A stretch of 64,000 nucleotides of DNA, taken from assembly GCA_022702705.1 (NCBI GenBank), contig CM040428.1:106720022-106784021 (forward strand), given 5' to 3'. Below are positions 1 to 10,425 of the stretch, one piece after another (the first letter of the stretch is position 1; each line of letters opens with the position of its first letter). A model generated the notes under the pieces. That model was not told the DNA's origin. It was given only the letters and a program-made list of their open reading frames with translations, and searched no databases. A program made the translations under genes and the position numbers. Origin of the DNA: Papilionanthe hookeriana x Papilionanthe teres. Taxonomy: Eukaryota; Streptophyta; Magnoliopsida; Asparagales; Orchidaceae.

Positions 1-411
1 TATTGTATATGTAATCACATCTTTGGGTAGCAAAAGAAAGATATTTCTAGAACATTTTATGAATCCATATCTTCTGAGAGAAAAGAATGTACATAAATGC
101 CAAATCAAAATATGATAATCAAGAGTAATAAAAAATTTTATGGAAAATTTATGCTCATATACCAATAAGCATCCTATGCACAATACTATCATCCATTAAA
201 AAAAGGAACTAGTAAACCCATCTATTTTAACATTTCATAATTAAATCTTTGAGAACTAGATGAAAAATATATATAGATAGATAGAGTTTTGTTGTGAATT
301 TCAATATAGAGTGAAAATTTAACAAAACGAGAAAGTATAGCATTCGTTTTCTAAATAGCCAAAATTGGAGAGGTAGGTATGAAATTATCACATTTTTATT
401 TAAGAATACTA
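1..411. other. Presumed MDN1 intron or flank, no feature seen
   Basis: AT-rich sequence left of the last visible midasin exon, whose donor site is at 733-738 on the minus strand. I see no exon with splice signals and no recognisable repeat here. The remaining C-terminal midasin exons (acidic region and MIDAS domain) would have to lie to the left of the window. Confidence 0.5.
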
Positions 412-672
412 TAACAACAACAAAACTTTATCCCACTAAGTGGGGGGGCTACATGAATCCTTTTTCTCCATAGTGTCCAATTGAGTGTCATATTTTCAAT
501 TAATTTTAATAAATTAAGATTATTTTTTATACAACAAGGCCAATTCTATTTAGGTCTACCTCTACTTTTCTTACCATAAGTCAAATCTAAAACTCCACCC
601 TCCTAATAGGATCCTCAGATGGTATGCAATTAATATGACCAAACCATCTAAGATGACATTCTATAATATTAT
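412..672 (-). mobile_element. 3' end of an RTE-type LINE, degenerate
   Basis: Read on the minus strand, this stretch keeps the C-terminal signature of plant RTE LINEs: LRWFGH near 655, a glycine/lysine-rich stretch, then WRKRIHVA followed by a PLSG segment near 445, with several stops between. It ends in a short TTG repeat (412-422), the usual 3' tail of RTE elements. Only the last 260 bp or so remain, as expected for a 5'-truncated LINE copy. It sits in the presumed intron downstream of the last visible MDN1 exon, on the same strand. Confidence 0.75.
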
Positions 673-738
673 CGTACATTTTTATTTAAAGAATACAAGA
701 ACATATTCAATTATGAGGTTAGAATGGAAAAAACACAC

Positions 739-954
739 CTCACTGACAATCTCCTTTAGACGATTTAACAAAGACTCTTTTATAGATCCAGGATAACCCT
801 TTTGTAGGCCGTTAACAGCTCCTTCCAATGTGTTAAAAATAAGGTAGTTTTTCCTAACAAATCGTTCCATTTGTATATAAACAATAGAAGGTGTGTATGT
901 ATTTGACATTGTAACAACTCTATTGCTATGAAGAAGGTAATCATCCAACATAGC
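739..954 (-). CDS. MDN1: MDN1 exon o (last exon in window)
   Basis: A 72-codon exon from AMLDDYLL to LKEIVSE, in one open frame. The acceptor is tatgcag just right of 954 and the donor GTGTGT at 733-738. Phase 0 at both ends, which joins cleanly to exon n. It belongs to the midasin linker region; alpha-helical character is likely but not otherwise diagnostic. Confidence 0.75.
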
Positions 955-1025
955 CTGCATAGAAGTCATTGATCAGAAAGTAGTAATGAAGCTTTTTTCA
1001 TAGATAGTATGTCTTTATTATCTAC

Positions 1026-1183
1026 CTTTGATTGCATGAACAAAGAGACAAACTTATCAAAAATAGCAGATATGCGTCAGCTTCATCCCGGATTTTATTG
1101 CAAGCATCCATATGACACTTTTTGACCGTTAGAAGGAAATCAGTCATATCTTTCGAAAAGGTAACAAAGCTATCAAAAAGTTC
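1026..1183 (-). pseudogene. MDN1: MDN1 exon n, one-base deletion
   Basis: The exon starts ELFDSFVTF after a ttttgcag acceptor and ends FMQSK before a GTAGAT donor. Its length is 158 bp; 159 is needed to keep phase 0 with exons m and o. The frame breaks at a run of five A (five T on the coding strand) at 1059-1063, upstream of DKFVSLF. A single lost T in this homopolymer explains it and could be a real mutation or a base-calling error. Confidence 0.7.
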
Positions 1184-1288
1184 CTGCAAAATTTGAATGT
1201 AATAGTACAACCACACATCAATGTACCAATATGACATCATTGTAATTTAACATGCATATTTTCTTAAAATAAGGTGGAAATAACTAAC

Positions 1289-1356
1289 CTTATGTCGCCA
1301 CATATGTTCAAGTATGAGATACCGACGTGCAGACAAGGAACAATGAGTACTGGTTT
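1289..1356 (-). CDS. MDN1: MDN1 exon m
   Basis: A 68-bp exon reading THCSLSARRYLILEHMWRHK. Acceptor ttttatag, donor AAG followed by GTTAGT. It takes the last base of exon l to complete its first codon, and ends in phase 0. Open throughout. Confidence 0.7.
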
Positions 1357-1424
1357 CTATAAAATAAAAATCAGTTAAGCATATACACAAAAAAAGAAAA
1401 GACATAATATCTAATAATAAGTAC

Positions 1425-1551
1425 CTATTCTGCCTAATGAGTGGCACTGTTGCCAAAGTTTTGTAAGCTGTTCTGAGACATTATAAAGGACAGAACGCTG
1501 GTCCCTTTGTAAAACAACCAAGTGTTCTATGTAAGATACCAGGTGATTCAC
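1425..1551 (-). CDS. MDN1: MDN1 exon l
   Basis: A 127-bp exon beginning VNHLVSYIEHLVVLQ and ending CHSLGRI. Acceptor actatag, donor GTACTT. One leftover base passes to exon m. The frame is open and the sequence has the helical, leucine-rich character of the midasin linker. Confidence 0.72.
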
Positions 1552-1630
1552 CTATAGTACAGAAAAAGGAGGCAACTTACAACCTATCTTTTTATCTAAA
1601 ATAAAATATTCAACAAGAAGAGAAACTCAC

Positions 1631-1882
1631 CCGTACTAAAGTAAAGTCCTTACTAAAACAAGTTTGAACTTCATAGAGCTGCTGAAGCATACTTAAACTT
1701 TTAAAATAGAATCTGTTCGCAACTTCCCATATATTAGCATGCCTTGCATCAGTGTGTTCCTCAGCTTTGTTGTGAAGATGGATACTGGCATTAGTTGGTG
1801 ATGAAGTATCTGCTTGCACTAGTAGATGTCCCACGTTATATGACGGCTGAAACAAACTACTAGGCTGTCTTGATTTATGTTC
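1631..1882 (-). CDS. MDN1: MDN1 exon k
   Basis: An 84-codon exon containing LFQPSYNVGHLL, a segment well conserved in plant midasins, followed by a polar loop and a helical stretch ending DFTLVR. Acceptor aattatcag, donor GTGAGT. Phase 0 at both ends and fully open. Confidence 0.8.
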
Positions 1883-2065
1883 CTGATAATTAAAGTATTG
1901 TATAGAACATGCTTAATTAAAACTGAATGTTAGATGGATCTGAAGCAACTTAAAAGTTTCCGGGTTTATTTTAAAACAATGTTCTTGTTGTTGCTACTTC
2001 CTTGACGCATATATTTAACAAGACAATATTCCAACCAACAAATTAAAGCAAAACAAGATGAATAC

Positions 2066-2287
2066 CTGAAAATCAACCATATGCTTTGATAGTCCACATT
2101 TTTCCAAAACTTTAAGTGGATCAACTAATGCTCTCATTTTCCGAGGATTCCTAGTTTTGTGCTTCCAAACATGAGTAAAGCCAGCTGCATTTAGGAAAAA
2201 TTCTTGCAAGCATATTCCATCCGTCATCCCATGCCACCTTAAAAATCTTGCATATGTACTCAGAAGAAATGCACAATCTATTGCTTT
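2066..2287 (-). CDS. MDN1: MDN1 exon j
   Basis: A 74-codon exon containing KTRNPRKMRALVDPLKVLEK, which matches the basic, leucine-rich segment before the QPSY motif in plant midasins. Acceptor gatttcag, donor GTATTC. Phase 0 at both ends and open. Confidence 0.8.
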
Positions 2288-2412
2288 CTGAAATCAAAAT
2301 AAAAAGATTTACAAAAATTAATATTTATTATTCAAAAGATAAGAAAGAATTACATCATCCTAGACAATTAGATATGGCCAATTACAATAAGGATGGGCAG
2401 AGTAGCACTCAC

Positions 2413-2476
2413 TTCCAACATGGAAATTTTCAAATGTTGAATTCGCTTTGTTTTCCAGTCACCAAACCATAGGAAC
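2413..2476 (-). CDS. MDN1: MDN1 exon i
   Basis: A 64-bp exon reading FLWFGDWKTKRIQHLKISML. Acceptor tttttag, donor GTGAGT. Its first base completes the Arg codon begun in exon h. Open. Confidence 0.72.
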
Positions 2477-2545
2477 CTAAAAAAGCCAATAATAAGAAAA
2501 TGAAAAAGGAGAAAAAAGGTTGCATGTATAAAGAATGAAGAAAAC

Positions 2546-2703
2546 CTTTCTGCACTTCGAAGCTTTACAAGATCAATAGGGAACTGCAGCTCAATTACAT
2601 CTAGTTTGCCAGATAAGTTATGATTAAGCCAAGCTGGGTCTCCTTCTCTTATCAATTTTGCCTCTTCATTAAGAATAACAATTACTGGTTCTTGCAAGGC
2701 ATC
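2546..2703 (-). CDS. MDN1: MDN1 exon h
   Basis: A 158-bp exon beginning DALQEPVIVILNEEAK, a conserved midasin linker motif. Acceptor ttcatag, donor GTTTTC. It follows exon g in phase, across an intron that holds the 2.1-kb LTR element at 3135-5223. Confidence 0.82.
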
Positions 2704-3134
2704 CTATGAAATTTAGAAAACACCACAAAACGAATAAATTGAATTAAAAAACACAGTACTGCACCGAGGCAAATAACTCGTCATTTTTAAGGACATGACA
2801 TTCAATTTTAACAAATCAAGACAAGTCAGCCATAACAAATGGAAACAATCATTTAAAAAATGTTATGGTAACAATTTGATAAATATTATTGGATGGAAAA
2901 TTTGAATGCGAATAACATTCAAATGCTAGAGTTAGCCACTCATGTTTTTTAGCAAAGGAAAAAGAACACAACATAAAGGCACCCATTTGTTAGCTTAGAA
3001 ATGTATCATTTTGTTCAACAAGAGCACAATTTGGGGTTACATATTAACACCTACACAATCATGTTTGAATGCATGCCACTCAAATCCTTAACACATCAAA
3101 ATAACATCATAAATATCTTTTATAAGAGTGAAAA
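2704..3134. other. MDN1 intron, left of the 2.1-kb insertion
   Basis: AT-rich intronic sequence between the exon h acceptor and the first recognisable LTR sequence. No open reading frame with coding character and no repeat was recognised. Confidence 0.5.
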
Positions 3135-3403
3135 GAACTCAAGGAGTGAGGCTAAGCATTGTTAAGGTGAGAGAAGCATCTTGGAGCCTTGAATGTGAAG
3201 TGAGGCCACGAAGATGAGGCTCATCTATGTAAAATGCTAAGATTACTTTTATTTCTTGCCTTAGTGGATTATTTCGATTCCCTCCCGTGGATGTAGGTCA
3301 AAAGACCGAACCACGTAATCTTCTTGTGTTCTTGTGGTTGCATTTTCGTGTTGTTTTTTCTCTCTCTAGCAAGTAACTTATCCAAGCAATTTTTCCCACA
3401 ACA
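3135..3403 (+). repeat. 5' LTR of the non-autonomous element, truncated
   Basis: About 270 bp aligning with the 3' half of the LTR at 4715-5223. Shared features are a caaggagtgag motif, gattccctcccgtggatgtag near 3276, and an end in cccacaaca. The U3 part with the TATA box is missing from this copy. Confidence 0.65.
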
Positions 3404-3405
3404 AT

Positions 3406-3423
3406 TGGCGCCGTCTGTGGGAA
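3406..3423 (+). other. Primer binding site of the non-autonomous element
   Basis: TGGCGCCGTCTGTGGGAA two bases after the left LTR end. This is a common PBS form in plant gypsy-type elements; the tRNA was not determined. Confidence 0.65.
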
Positions 3424-4714
3424 ACCTTGGCACATCTTGGTTGGAGGCATTCCATTCAAGAACTGCAACAAAGACGAACACGAGTCGGGAAGTTCTGCAG
3501 GAGAACTCTCGAGAGGAGAGACAGGTTGTGTGTGGAAGCTCTGTGCGGTATAGAGGAGGCTCGCGGTCGAGGCTCGCGATAGAGATGACGTTTTTGCAAG
3601 GAGTTCATTTTCGGGATTTTGCGATAGTAGCAGACAGGCGCTAGGCAGCCGACATCAGCAAGCGTGAAGCAGTCCGGTTTTGCGGTAGAGTTCGCGACGG
3701 AGTTGTTCGGTGCAGGCTTCCACAGGCGAGGCAGTGCAGGAGGCGTAGTTCTGCGTTGCCTGGCAGGCGCAGTTCGCAGTGGAGAAGCCAGGCAGGGAAT
3801 CTTTGATTCCTACTAGTTGGAATATTCCCTCTCTCCCAAAGAGTTGCGTTGTTCTCTTCTGCGGCAGAGGAGGTCTCGAAGGGACCCAGCCAAGAAACGC
3901 GGCAGTTCCGCGCAAGAGAATCGCGAAGGCGGAGGTACCAGGTGTGGGTCGCGGATCCTTCCAGGGGAGTTGTCGCGACAACTACGATGCCACGACAACC
4001 AGCACTCCGCGACAGGCTAGAGACCAGGCACGCTAAACGGCCGAGGAGCAATTAATTTGAAACTGCATTTTTCTGATTAAACTGAAAAGCTGGCAGAAAG
4101 GATAAAAAAAAGTAAGGGCGTTTTTGGATAGAGAAAAGTCAGCTTTTACAACTTTGGACAAAAAAAAAATGGCAGAAGGAAAGGCTGTTTTCTTTGAAAA
4201 GCAGGCTGCAAATTAATTAATCTATTGGAGATTAATTAACCTGGAGAGTAATAATTAATATGGAAGAGGGTCCCTCAGCAGCCTTCAAAAATTAATTTGA
4301 AGGGAGGGTTCCCTTGAATATCTCAGGCAGCAATTAATTTCGAAGGAAGGGAGTCTGCGCAGAAAGGAATTTCTTAAGCAGGTGAAGGCGGCGAAAATTC
4401 TTGGAGGAAACAACCAGGAAGATAGCAGGAGCCCGCTGCAAGGAGGCGCGACAGGTCTGCACAGGTTCTATGCAGTTCGCGTGCAGTTGGACTGCTGGCG
4501 TGAAAGGCTTCGCGGTATGCGAACAAATGAAGTTTGTGACAGAGGCAGCAGAACAGAGGAGCTCCGCGACGTGGAGCATCATGCTGGAATGTGGAGGAAT
4601 ATTCCCCGGAGGCAGTTGCTTCAAAAATAGTGCAATGCGTCAGGTCCAGGAAGAGATCGACATCTGTTCTACAGAGGAGATCGGCCGAAGAACTGGGGGA
4701 GGATTTTGGAGTTT

Positions 4715-5223
4715 TGTAATCGAGAGTCGGGCGAGAATTGTTGTAATGAATCTCAATTATTAGGCTAGGTAGACCCGGTCTACAAGGGGAGGCCCCTCCT
4801 ATTATAAATAGAAGGGGTGGCTTGTAGGGGAGGGTTGAGGGGAAAGGAACCAAGGAGTGAGAACTAGAAGGAAGTAGAGAAGAAAGGGAGAGGCTTCAAG
4901 GATTGAGGGGAGAATCTTGGGATCTAGGGTCGAGGTTATTCGAGAGAGAGATTGTGGAGAGATGAGAGCTCGGTGAGATCTTGGGTCGAAGTGAGTCGAG
5001 AGAGAGATCTGGAGCTTATTCCTCAATGGTGTAGAAGCCTTTGTAATTCTTCTATATTATCTTAGTGGATTTGGTTGATTCCCTCTCGTGGATGTAGGTC
5101 CAAAGGACCGAACCACATAAATCCTCTATTTTGCTTGTGTTCTTGTGTTTGCATCTTCTTTGTTGTGATTTGTGGTTTGTTCTCTTGCCAAGATTGAGGA
5201 AAGAAAATATTTTTCCCACTACA
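4715..5223 (+). repeat. 3' LTR of the non-autonomous element
   Basis: Starts TGTAATCGAG directly after a purine-rich tract (4692-4714, gggggaggattttggag) and ends CACTACA. A TATA box (tataaata, 4803-4810) lies about 90 bp in. The downstream part matches the truncated left LTR. Confidence 0.7.
4803..4810 (+). promoter_or_regulatory. TATA box in the LTR
   Basis: TATAAATA in the U3 part of the right LTR, followed by a purine-rich leader. It would drive plus-strand transcription, antisense to MDN1. Confidence 0.5.
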
Positions 5224-5277
5224 ATACCTTTATGTATAAGCAAAATATATCTGAAATCTAAAAAGATAGATGGTTAC

Positions 5278-5436
5278 ATTGAACTTTTGAATGAGTTTCC
5301 AGATTTTGTTATCTGAGTCCGCTTGAAATTCTCAATAGATGTGCAAGTATAAGAATTTTCCCAACTGAAAAGCTTCAGGTACTCCTTCAAATCTTTTTCT
5401 ACACTCCCTTTGCCAGCTTCAATGCGTTCTAATACT
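5278..5436 (-). pseudogene. MDN1: MDN1 exon g, one-base deletion
   Basis: The exon begins RVLERIEAGKGSVEKDLKEY and continues KLFSWE, the strongest midasin signature in the window. It has 159 bp but needs 160 to join exons f and h in phase. The first part reads through SIENFKR, and the conserved end KLIQKFN is one frame over, so the break lies at 5299-5321. Acceptor tttttccag, donor GTAACC. Confidence 0.8.
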
Positions 5437-5525
5437 CTGGAAAAAAGTAAAAGACAAATGATAAGAGCATAAAATTCAATTGAAAACCTTCGCAAAACAT
5501 TTCGAACAATTTCAAGGAAACATAC

Positions 5526-5597
5526 CTTGGAAGGAATTGCACATAATATCCAAAAGTATTATACAGAATTTTCAGGTTTTCTTCCACATGAGGACTG
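5526..5597 (-). CDS. MDN1: MDN1 exon f
   Basis: A 72-bp exon reading PHVEENLKILYNTFGYYVQF, then LPR shared with exon g. Acceptor cttatatag, donor GTATG. The LYNxFG..QFLP pattern is typical of midasins just before the KDLKEYLKL motif. Confidence 0.8.
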
Positions 5598-5723
5598 CTA
5601 TATAAGCATAAAAAATAATTAACACAATATCATCCAATGTAAACCACAAATAATTAGCACAATACAATCCTTCTAGCTAATTAAAACAAGGAAGAAAAAA
5701 AACCAAACAGTTTTAGTACTCAC

Positions 5724-5754
5724 GAAAAAATCTTGGCGAGAGATGCAATTTTAT
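5724..5754 (-). CDS. MDN1: MDN1 exon e (short)
   Basis: A 31-bp micro-exon reading KIASLAKIF plus split codons. Acceptor atggcag preceded by a pyrimidine stretch, donor GTGAGT. It joins exon f in phase but does not join exon d (42016-42101), which ends in phase 0. At least one exon between them is therefore absent. Its small size makes this the least certain exon. Confidence 0.55.
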
Positions 5755-5853
5755 CTGCCATAATTATTTAGAAGAGGAAACAACATAAAACCTTTTGGGC
5801 AAAAACTCAATGATTAGTCTGATTTAAAAAATAAATGCTCCTAAAATAAATTT

Positions 5854-6095
5854 ACCTTTCGTATTACCACAGTAACTGCACCATGCTATTAAATCAATCC
5901 CTCAATCCATACAATCAATCTAGCAAGGTAGAATCCAGCTACAATATTTCAAAGTTGCTCCAGATTTAGACCAACTACATGCCAAACCTTTCATATTACC
6001 AGAGTAATTGCATCGTGCTATTAAATCAATCCCCCCATCCATACAATCAATCTAGCAAGGATGGAATCCAGCCAACTTATTTCAAAGTTGCTCTA
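5854..6095. repeat. Imperfect tandem duplication, about 110 bp
   Basis: Two copies (about 5854-5962 and 5987-6095), each starting cctttc.tattacca and ending ttgctc.a, offset by 133 bp. They lie in MDN1 intron sequence immediately left of the retrotransposon block. No coding potential seen. Confidence 0.8.
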
Positions 6096-6096
6096 G

Positions 6097-6500
6097 TGTT
6101 GACCTCGTTTTTGTCGAGGTTTAGTTTTCCTCCTAGATTTAGGATTCTATCCTCAGGAGCTTCCCTGATGATCCTAGATTCCTAGAAATGGGACCCATCT
6201 TGTTTTAGAGAGTCTGGAGCTACTTCGTTACTCTTTGAAATCCTGCACGAGATTCCGTACCGCTAGTCTATAGCTAGTCGGAGTTGAAGTCAGGAATTCA
6301 AATTGAGTCACTATAGGATCTCTGGACATTAGGACAGTCTCGTGCAATTCTTACACACCTGGACGCAAAAATTCTCAGTTTGGGCCTCGACGACTTCAAT
6401 TTTTTTGCAGTGGACTGGAGCTAGAGTCAGAATACCGGGATGATCAACATCAAAGTCAGAATTTCAGAAAGAGCCAGATTTGACGCGCTTTCAGCTCGAC
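6097..6500 (+). mobile_element. 5' end of a long LTR, family X, cut by element B1
   Basis: Starts TGTTGACCTC and matches 44229-44630 over its whole length, including the tcgaggtttag hairpin arm, caaattgagtc and the region around 6470. It stops abruptly at 6501 where the B1 LTR starts. This is probably the oldest insertion in this intron; its remaining part was not found on the right side of the nested block. Confidence 0.75.
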
Positions 6501-8454
6501 TGACCCGACCGGCAATTACGCAGTAAATTAACTTCCAAAAGATGGCCAAAATCTTGACCCGATTTATAAATAGCGGCTAGCGTGCAAAATCTTAAATGAT
6601 ATAAAAATTAGAAAATATTTTACACACTAGGGGTACTACGCAAGTATACATATCGTTTTAAGTAATATAGAGTTTTCTTTAAAAACCCCAACATCGATCC
6701 CGCGAGGAAGTGAAGTAAGAGGTCTTTAGTCAAATTCTAGTCTACTACTAATAGTCCTTAGTTTAGAATGTCGATTAAAATTGTGTTTTATCTAGCAACT
6801 ACTCCTAAATACAAGAGTTAAATGTAATAGTAACTATAACTAAATGCAAATAATAATTCTAAAGATAACCCTTTTTGGATGAATTGGTTTGGAGAATTTT
6901 GAGGTAATAAAAATTACTATTCTTATGTAATGAAATGGATAATGTATAGGAATGAGATGCATTAAATATTGTATGTGCCAAATAGGAGCAATCCTTTTCT
7001 TTACCCTTTGGTACAGGCATAAAGAATATTGACTAATCCTATGCTTGGTTACTAAATCTGTGGTTAGGCTGGGAGGATACCAGCTGCCACTTCGGAGCTC
7101 CCACGTTCTCCTCGCCTGAGGGCTAATATCTACACTTCAGCACGCAAACGATAGGACCGAATTGAGGATTTTAACCTGTCACTCTAAAATCTCCAATTTA
7201 ATGCCCGATTAATTATATTTTCCTATTTATTTGCACTCAACTCCCATGAACTTCACCATCCATGGAATTTGAATGTGGTTCCACTTTGTTGAGAATTACA
7301 CTGCCCTTTCGGATTGTATGTTTTCACAACAAATTTTAACATTACAACAGGCCTTAATTGCAATGTAAATTAAGTGCAAGTAAAAACCATCACATTTATA
7401 ATTAAATTTACTTCTACCATGCATCACAAAATTCTAAACATGATTTCTACTCATTACAAAAGAAAAGTAAAAGGAAAATAATGACATTATCTTCTCATGT
7501 CACTATTTCCAAAGAAGAAGAAAAAGTAAGAGAGATATGTCACAAAGCGCGAAGAAAACACAATTGAAACTTCATGTAACCAAGGTAAATCCACTAGATA
7601 AGTGTTTACAAAATCATAAAATAATGAAGAATAATACTTAACTTTTTCCCTTTGAAAGAAAGACGAAGATCTCTCCCATAAAGTCTCCCGGCGATCCATG
7701 CAATGCTAGCGAAATTCCTTACAAATTCTCACAAAATCTCCTCTCCAATCTCTCCAAAATGGTAGAAATCTACATTTCTACTCCTATTCTAAAATCCCTA
7801 AACATTCTCCAAGTTTTTTTTTCACTTTTCTCCTCTATTTCTCTACTCATTTCTAACATAAATTCGCCATTTTAAAGAGTATGGACGAATTTCTAAGAGT
7901 TCCCTCAAGCACCCCTTCGAAAAAGCATCCAAATAAGTTGAATTTAGGCCCAAAACCGCCAAAAGTCGGTCAAGAATCTTCTGGGTACTGTCGACGAGTT
8001 CGAGCTCGCTGTCGACGAGCATTTCAAGCACTTTTCGGTGTTTTCTAATTGTGGCCGCTGTCGGCGAGCAGGCTCTGCACAACTCCACCGTTTTGCTCTA
8101 TTTGACTCCGTTTTAGCTTAGATTCGCCCCGTTTCAGTTGCGTTGCGTTCGTAACAGATAGCCCTACAAAATAAGCATAAAAAAACCTTTCTTTAAAGTG
8201 TAATCTCATTCAAAAATTTGCAAGAAGTGTAAAAAAGATTAAGCATTAAAAGACTTATCGAAAGGTGTCAGGGCAAAATTTCATTTCTTGCACGTTTTTG
8301 CTCCAAATTGCACTGTTTTTGCTTTCTTTTGCTCCAATCACCATTTCTTGTACCTAAAACGAAAAAACATACAAAATACCTTCCTTTAAAGTGTAATATC
8401 ATAAAAAATGAGTAAAATGATATAGCAAAAAGCGTAAATATTTTAGGCGTGTCA
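6501..8454 (-). repeat. 3' LTR of B1
   Basis: A 1,954-bp LTR running TGACACGCC (at 8454) to GGTCGGGTCA (at 6501) on the minus strand. It matches 27177-29154 but lacks the 134-bp duplication that copy has at its end. It contains GC-rich gtcgacgag/gtcggcgag motifs at about 7984-8070. The polypurine tract directly precedes it. Confidence 0.82.
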
Positions 8455-10425
8455 AAATCCCCCAAACTTAACTGTTACTTGTCCTCAAATAACACTTTTA
8501 CTACATAAAAATATAACTCAAGGCAATGTACTTTTCACCTGTAAGACACTAAAATTTTTCATTTAAAAGAATATATTGGTTAGACTTTTAGAAAGAAATT
8601 CTCTAACTCGGGTTAACACTACAAGTATAAGAATATTCAGCAATCAAGTCTAAGGTTCTAGTCTTCTATTTATTTCAAGATAAACCATAATTTGTCACAT
8701 TAAGAATGCCTTGAAAGATTATGTGAAAAAGAATTTCATGCAAACTTCATTAGAATGTAGGCCAATACTTTAAATATAATTTCAGAAATGAAATCAAGTT
8801 CTCCCTTTAGGGTGATTCAAGTGAAGCCAATATTTGGTTAGGCATCTCCTCAAGCTTCTCCTCATAAATATTTTTCTTTCCTTTTTTTTTCTTTCGGGAT
8901 CATTTTCAATCCTATTTTTTTTCACTCTCTTTTCTTTTTCTCTTTTTTTTCTCTTTTAATGAGGATTACTATATCTGGAGAGCCTGTAAGGATTTTGAAC
9001 TTCACTCTCCTCTTTCTAAAGTTCAAACTTGAAACACATCCTTACATTATAAATAGGTATGAGCCTTATTATTCATCATAAAGTCAGAATCTCTTCTTAA
9101 CACACAATACTTTTAGGTCTCTTAACATTTCAAAAATACAGTTTTCTTTACTTTAAATAGTTAACTATAATCAAATTCTTTTATACCAAATATCTTATCC
9201 TTATAAAATTAACTTTTATTACTAAAAACTTTCATCCAATCCTTCCATAATATTCAACTGAAATAAAAAGTTTTAGTTATCTCAAGCGAGGTTCAATTAC
9301 CAGAAGTTATGCTAATAATTTTTGAAAATATAATAATTGAGAACAAATAAGAGTTAATAATTTTAAAATATTTTGCAATTAATTCCATAAAATGTAACAG
9401 GAAGAAAAAGTAAAGGTTGAATCTACTTGCTACTACAACATCCTATCAAATTCATATACATGCATAATCATGATAGAAAGACTGTAGGAGAAAGTAAAGC
9501 TAACCTAAAACATGCTTGTAATAAAATTACACTTAAAAGAAGTATTTTCACATTAAAATTTTATTTTTCTTCCTACCCCCAAACTTAATTTTTAATATAT
9601 ATAGCATTCAGTACAGAAAATATAAGCAGGAAGAAAACAATTTAGCAATTTTATCTACCACAAATGTCTATCAAAACCATTTACAAGTATTCATTAGGAT
9701 AGAACAATATGCAGCAAAAAGTAAATCTAAACTAATCATGCCAGAATGAAATTAACTAAACTAAAGTCTAACTAGCATTGTAGGTATCAGTAAGGAAATA
9801 TAAAAATGTTCTTCAATACCTAAATAAAGTTGTAACACAAACATAAACACACATATGATAAATGAGGTTAATTCATCCTTTATCTCAACCAATCTCATTA
9901 CGTTACCTTCAATTTCTAACGGAATCACTACACTAGTAAATTAGGTACTTTAAAATGATTTTATAGATTATAATCCCAAGGATAAGATTACCTCTGATAT
10001 ATTGGCTCCTAGGTACCAATCTCAGGCATCACCTAATCCTTATAATTAATCACCTTTAACAGTTATAAAGATAGTGTAAGATCATCCACATGGTATTCAC
10101 CAAATAGGTTCATGACTCCTACCTAATGAAAGTAAATTTAGAGAAAAGAAATATCAAAATTGAGATAGATATGTTACAATTTAAATTCATGGTATCTCTT
10201 GTAAAACTCAAGTCCGGGTGAGACCTGAGTTGTAGTGAACTCTTCAATCCAACTACTACAAGAGAACATAAAAGTCTAACCACAGTAAGAAGTTAAGGAA
10301 TCACTCCCTCATGACATACAAAGATCAAATCAAACAACTAACAATTTAAACATAAACCAATCAACAGTCAAACTAATCAATCCACTATAAAACAAATACA
10401 ATAGATCACTAACAATCATGACTCT
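8455..10425 (-). other. B1 3' untranslated region with polypurine tract
   Basis: Non-coding interior between the coding region and the 3' LTR. The polypurine tract is AAGTTTGGGGGATTT (minus strand, 8455-8469). A pyrimidine-rich stretch (8870-8960) is followed by gaggattactatatctgga. The same layout recurs at 29155-31160 in B2 and, shortened, at 12247-13000 in element A. No open frame of note. Confidence 0.7.
10421..10425. other. Target site duplication of element A, left copy
   Basis: ACTCT, matched by ACTCT at 23793-23797. The uninterrupted site is preserved in B2 near 31110-31117 (catgactctcaag). Confidence 0.88.

Larger units (their letters stand above)
3135..5223 (+). mobile_element. Non-autonomous LTR retrotransposon in an MDN1 intron
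   Basis: Two related LTR ends flank a 1.3-kb interior that contains no recognisable gag or pol. The left LTR (about 3135-3403) lacks its 5' part. The right LTR (4715-5223, about 509 bp) starts TG after a purine-rich tract and ends CA. The shared 3' LTR part includes a segment around gatgtaggtc. After the left LTR comes a PBS-like TGGCGCCGTCTGTGGGAA (3406-3423). The interior is clearly more GC-rich than the surroundings, with repeated short gcg/cgac motifs; its open frames on both strands match nothing I know. The size suggests a TRIM/LARD-like derivative that depends on another element. The left boundary is approximate and no target duplication could be confirmed. Confidence 0.75.

Noticed and set aside
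3641..4051. Overlapping open frames on both strands of the 2.1-kb element
   Set aside because: All are short, GC-rich by-products with no domain; several strands and frames are open at the same place.
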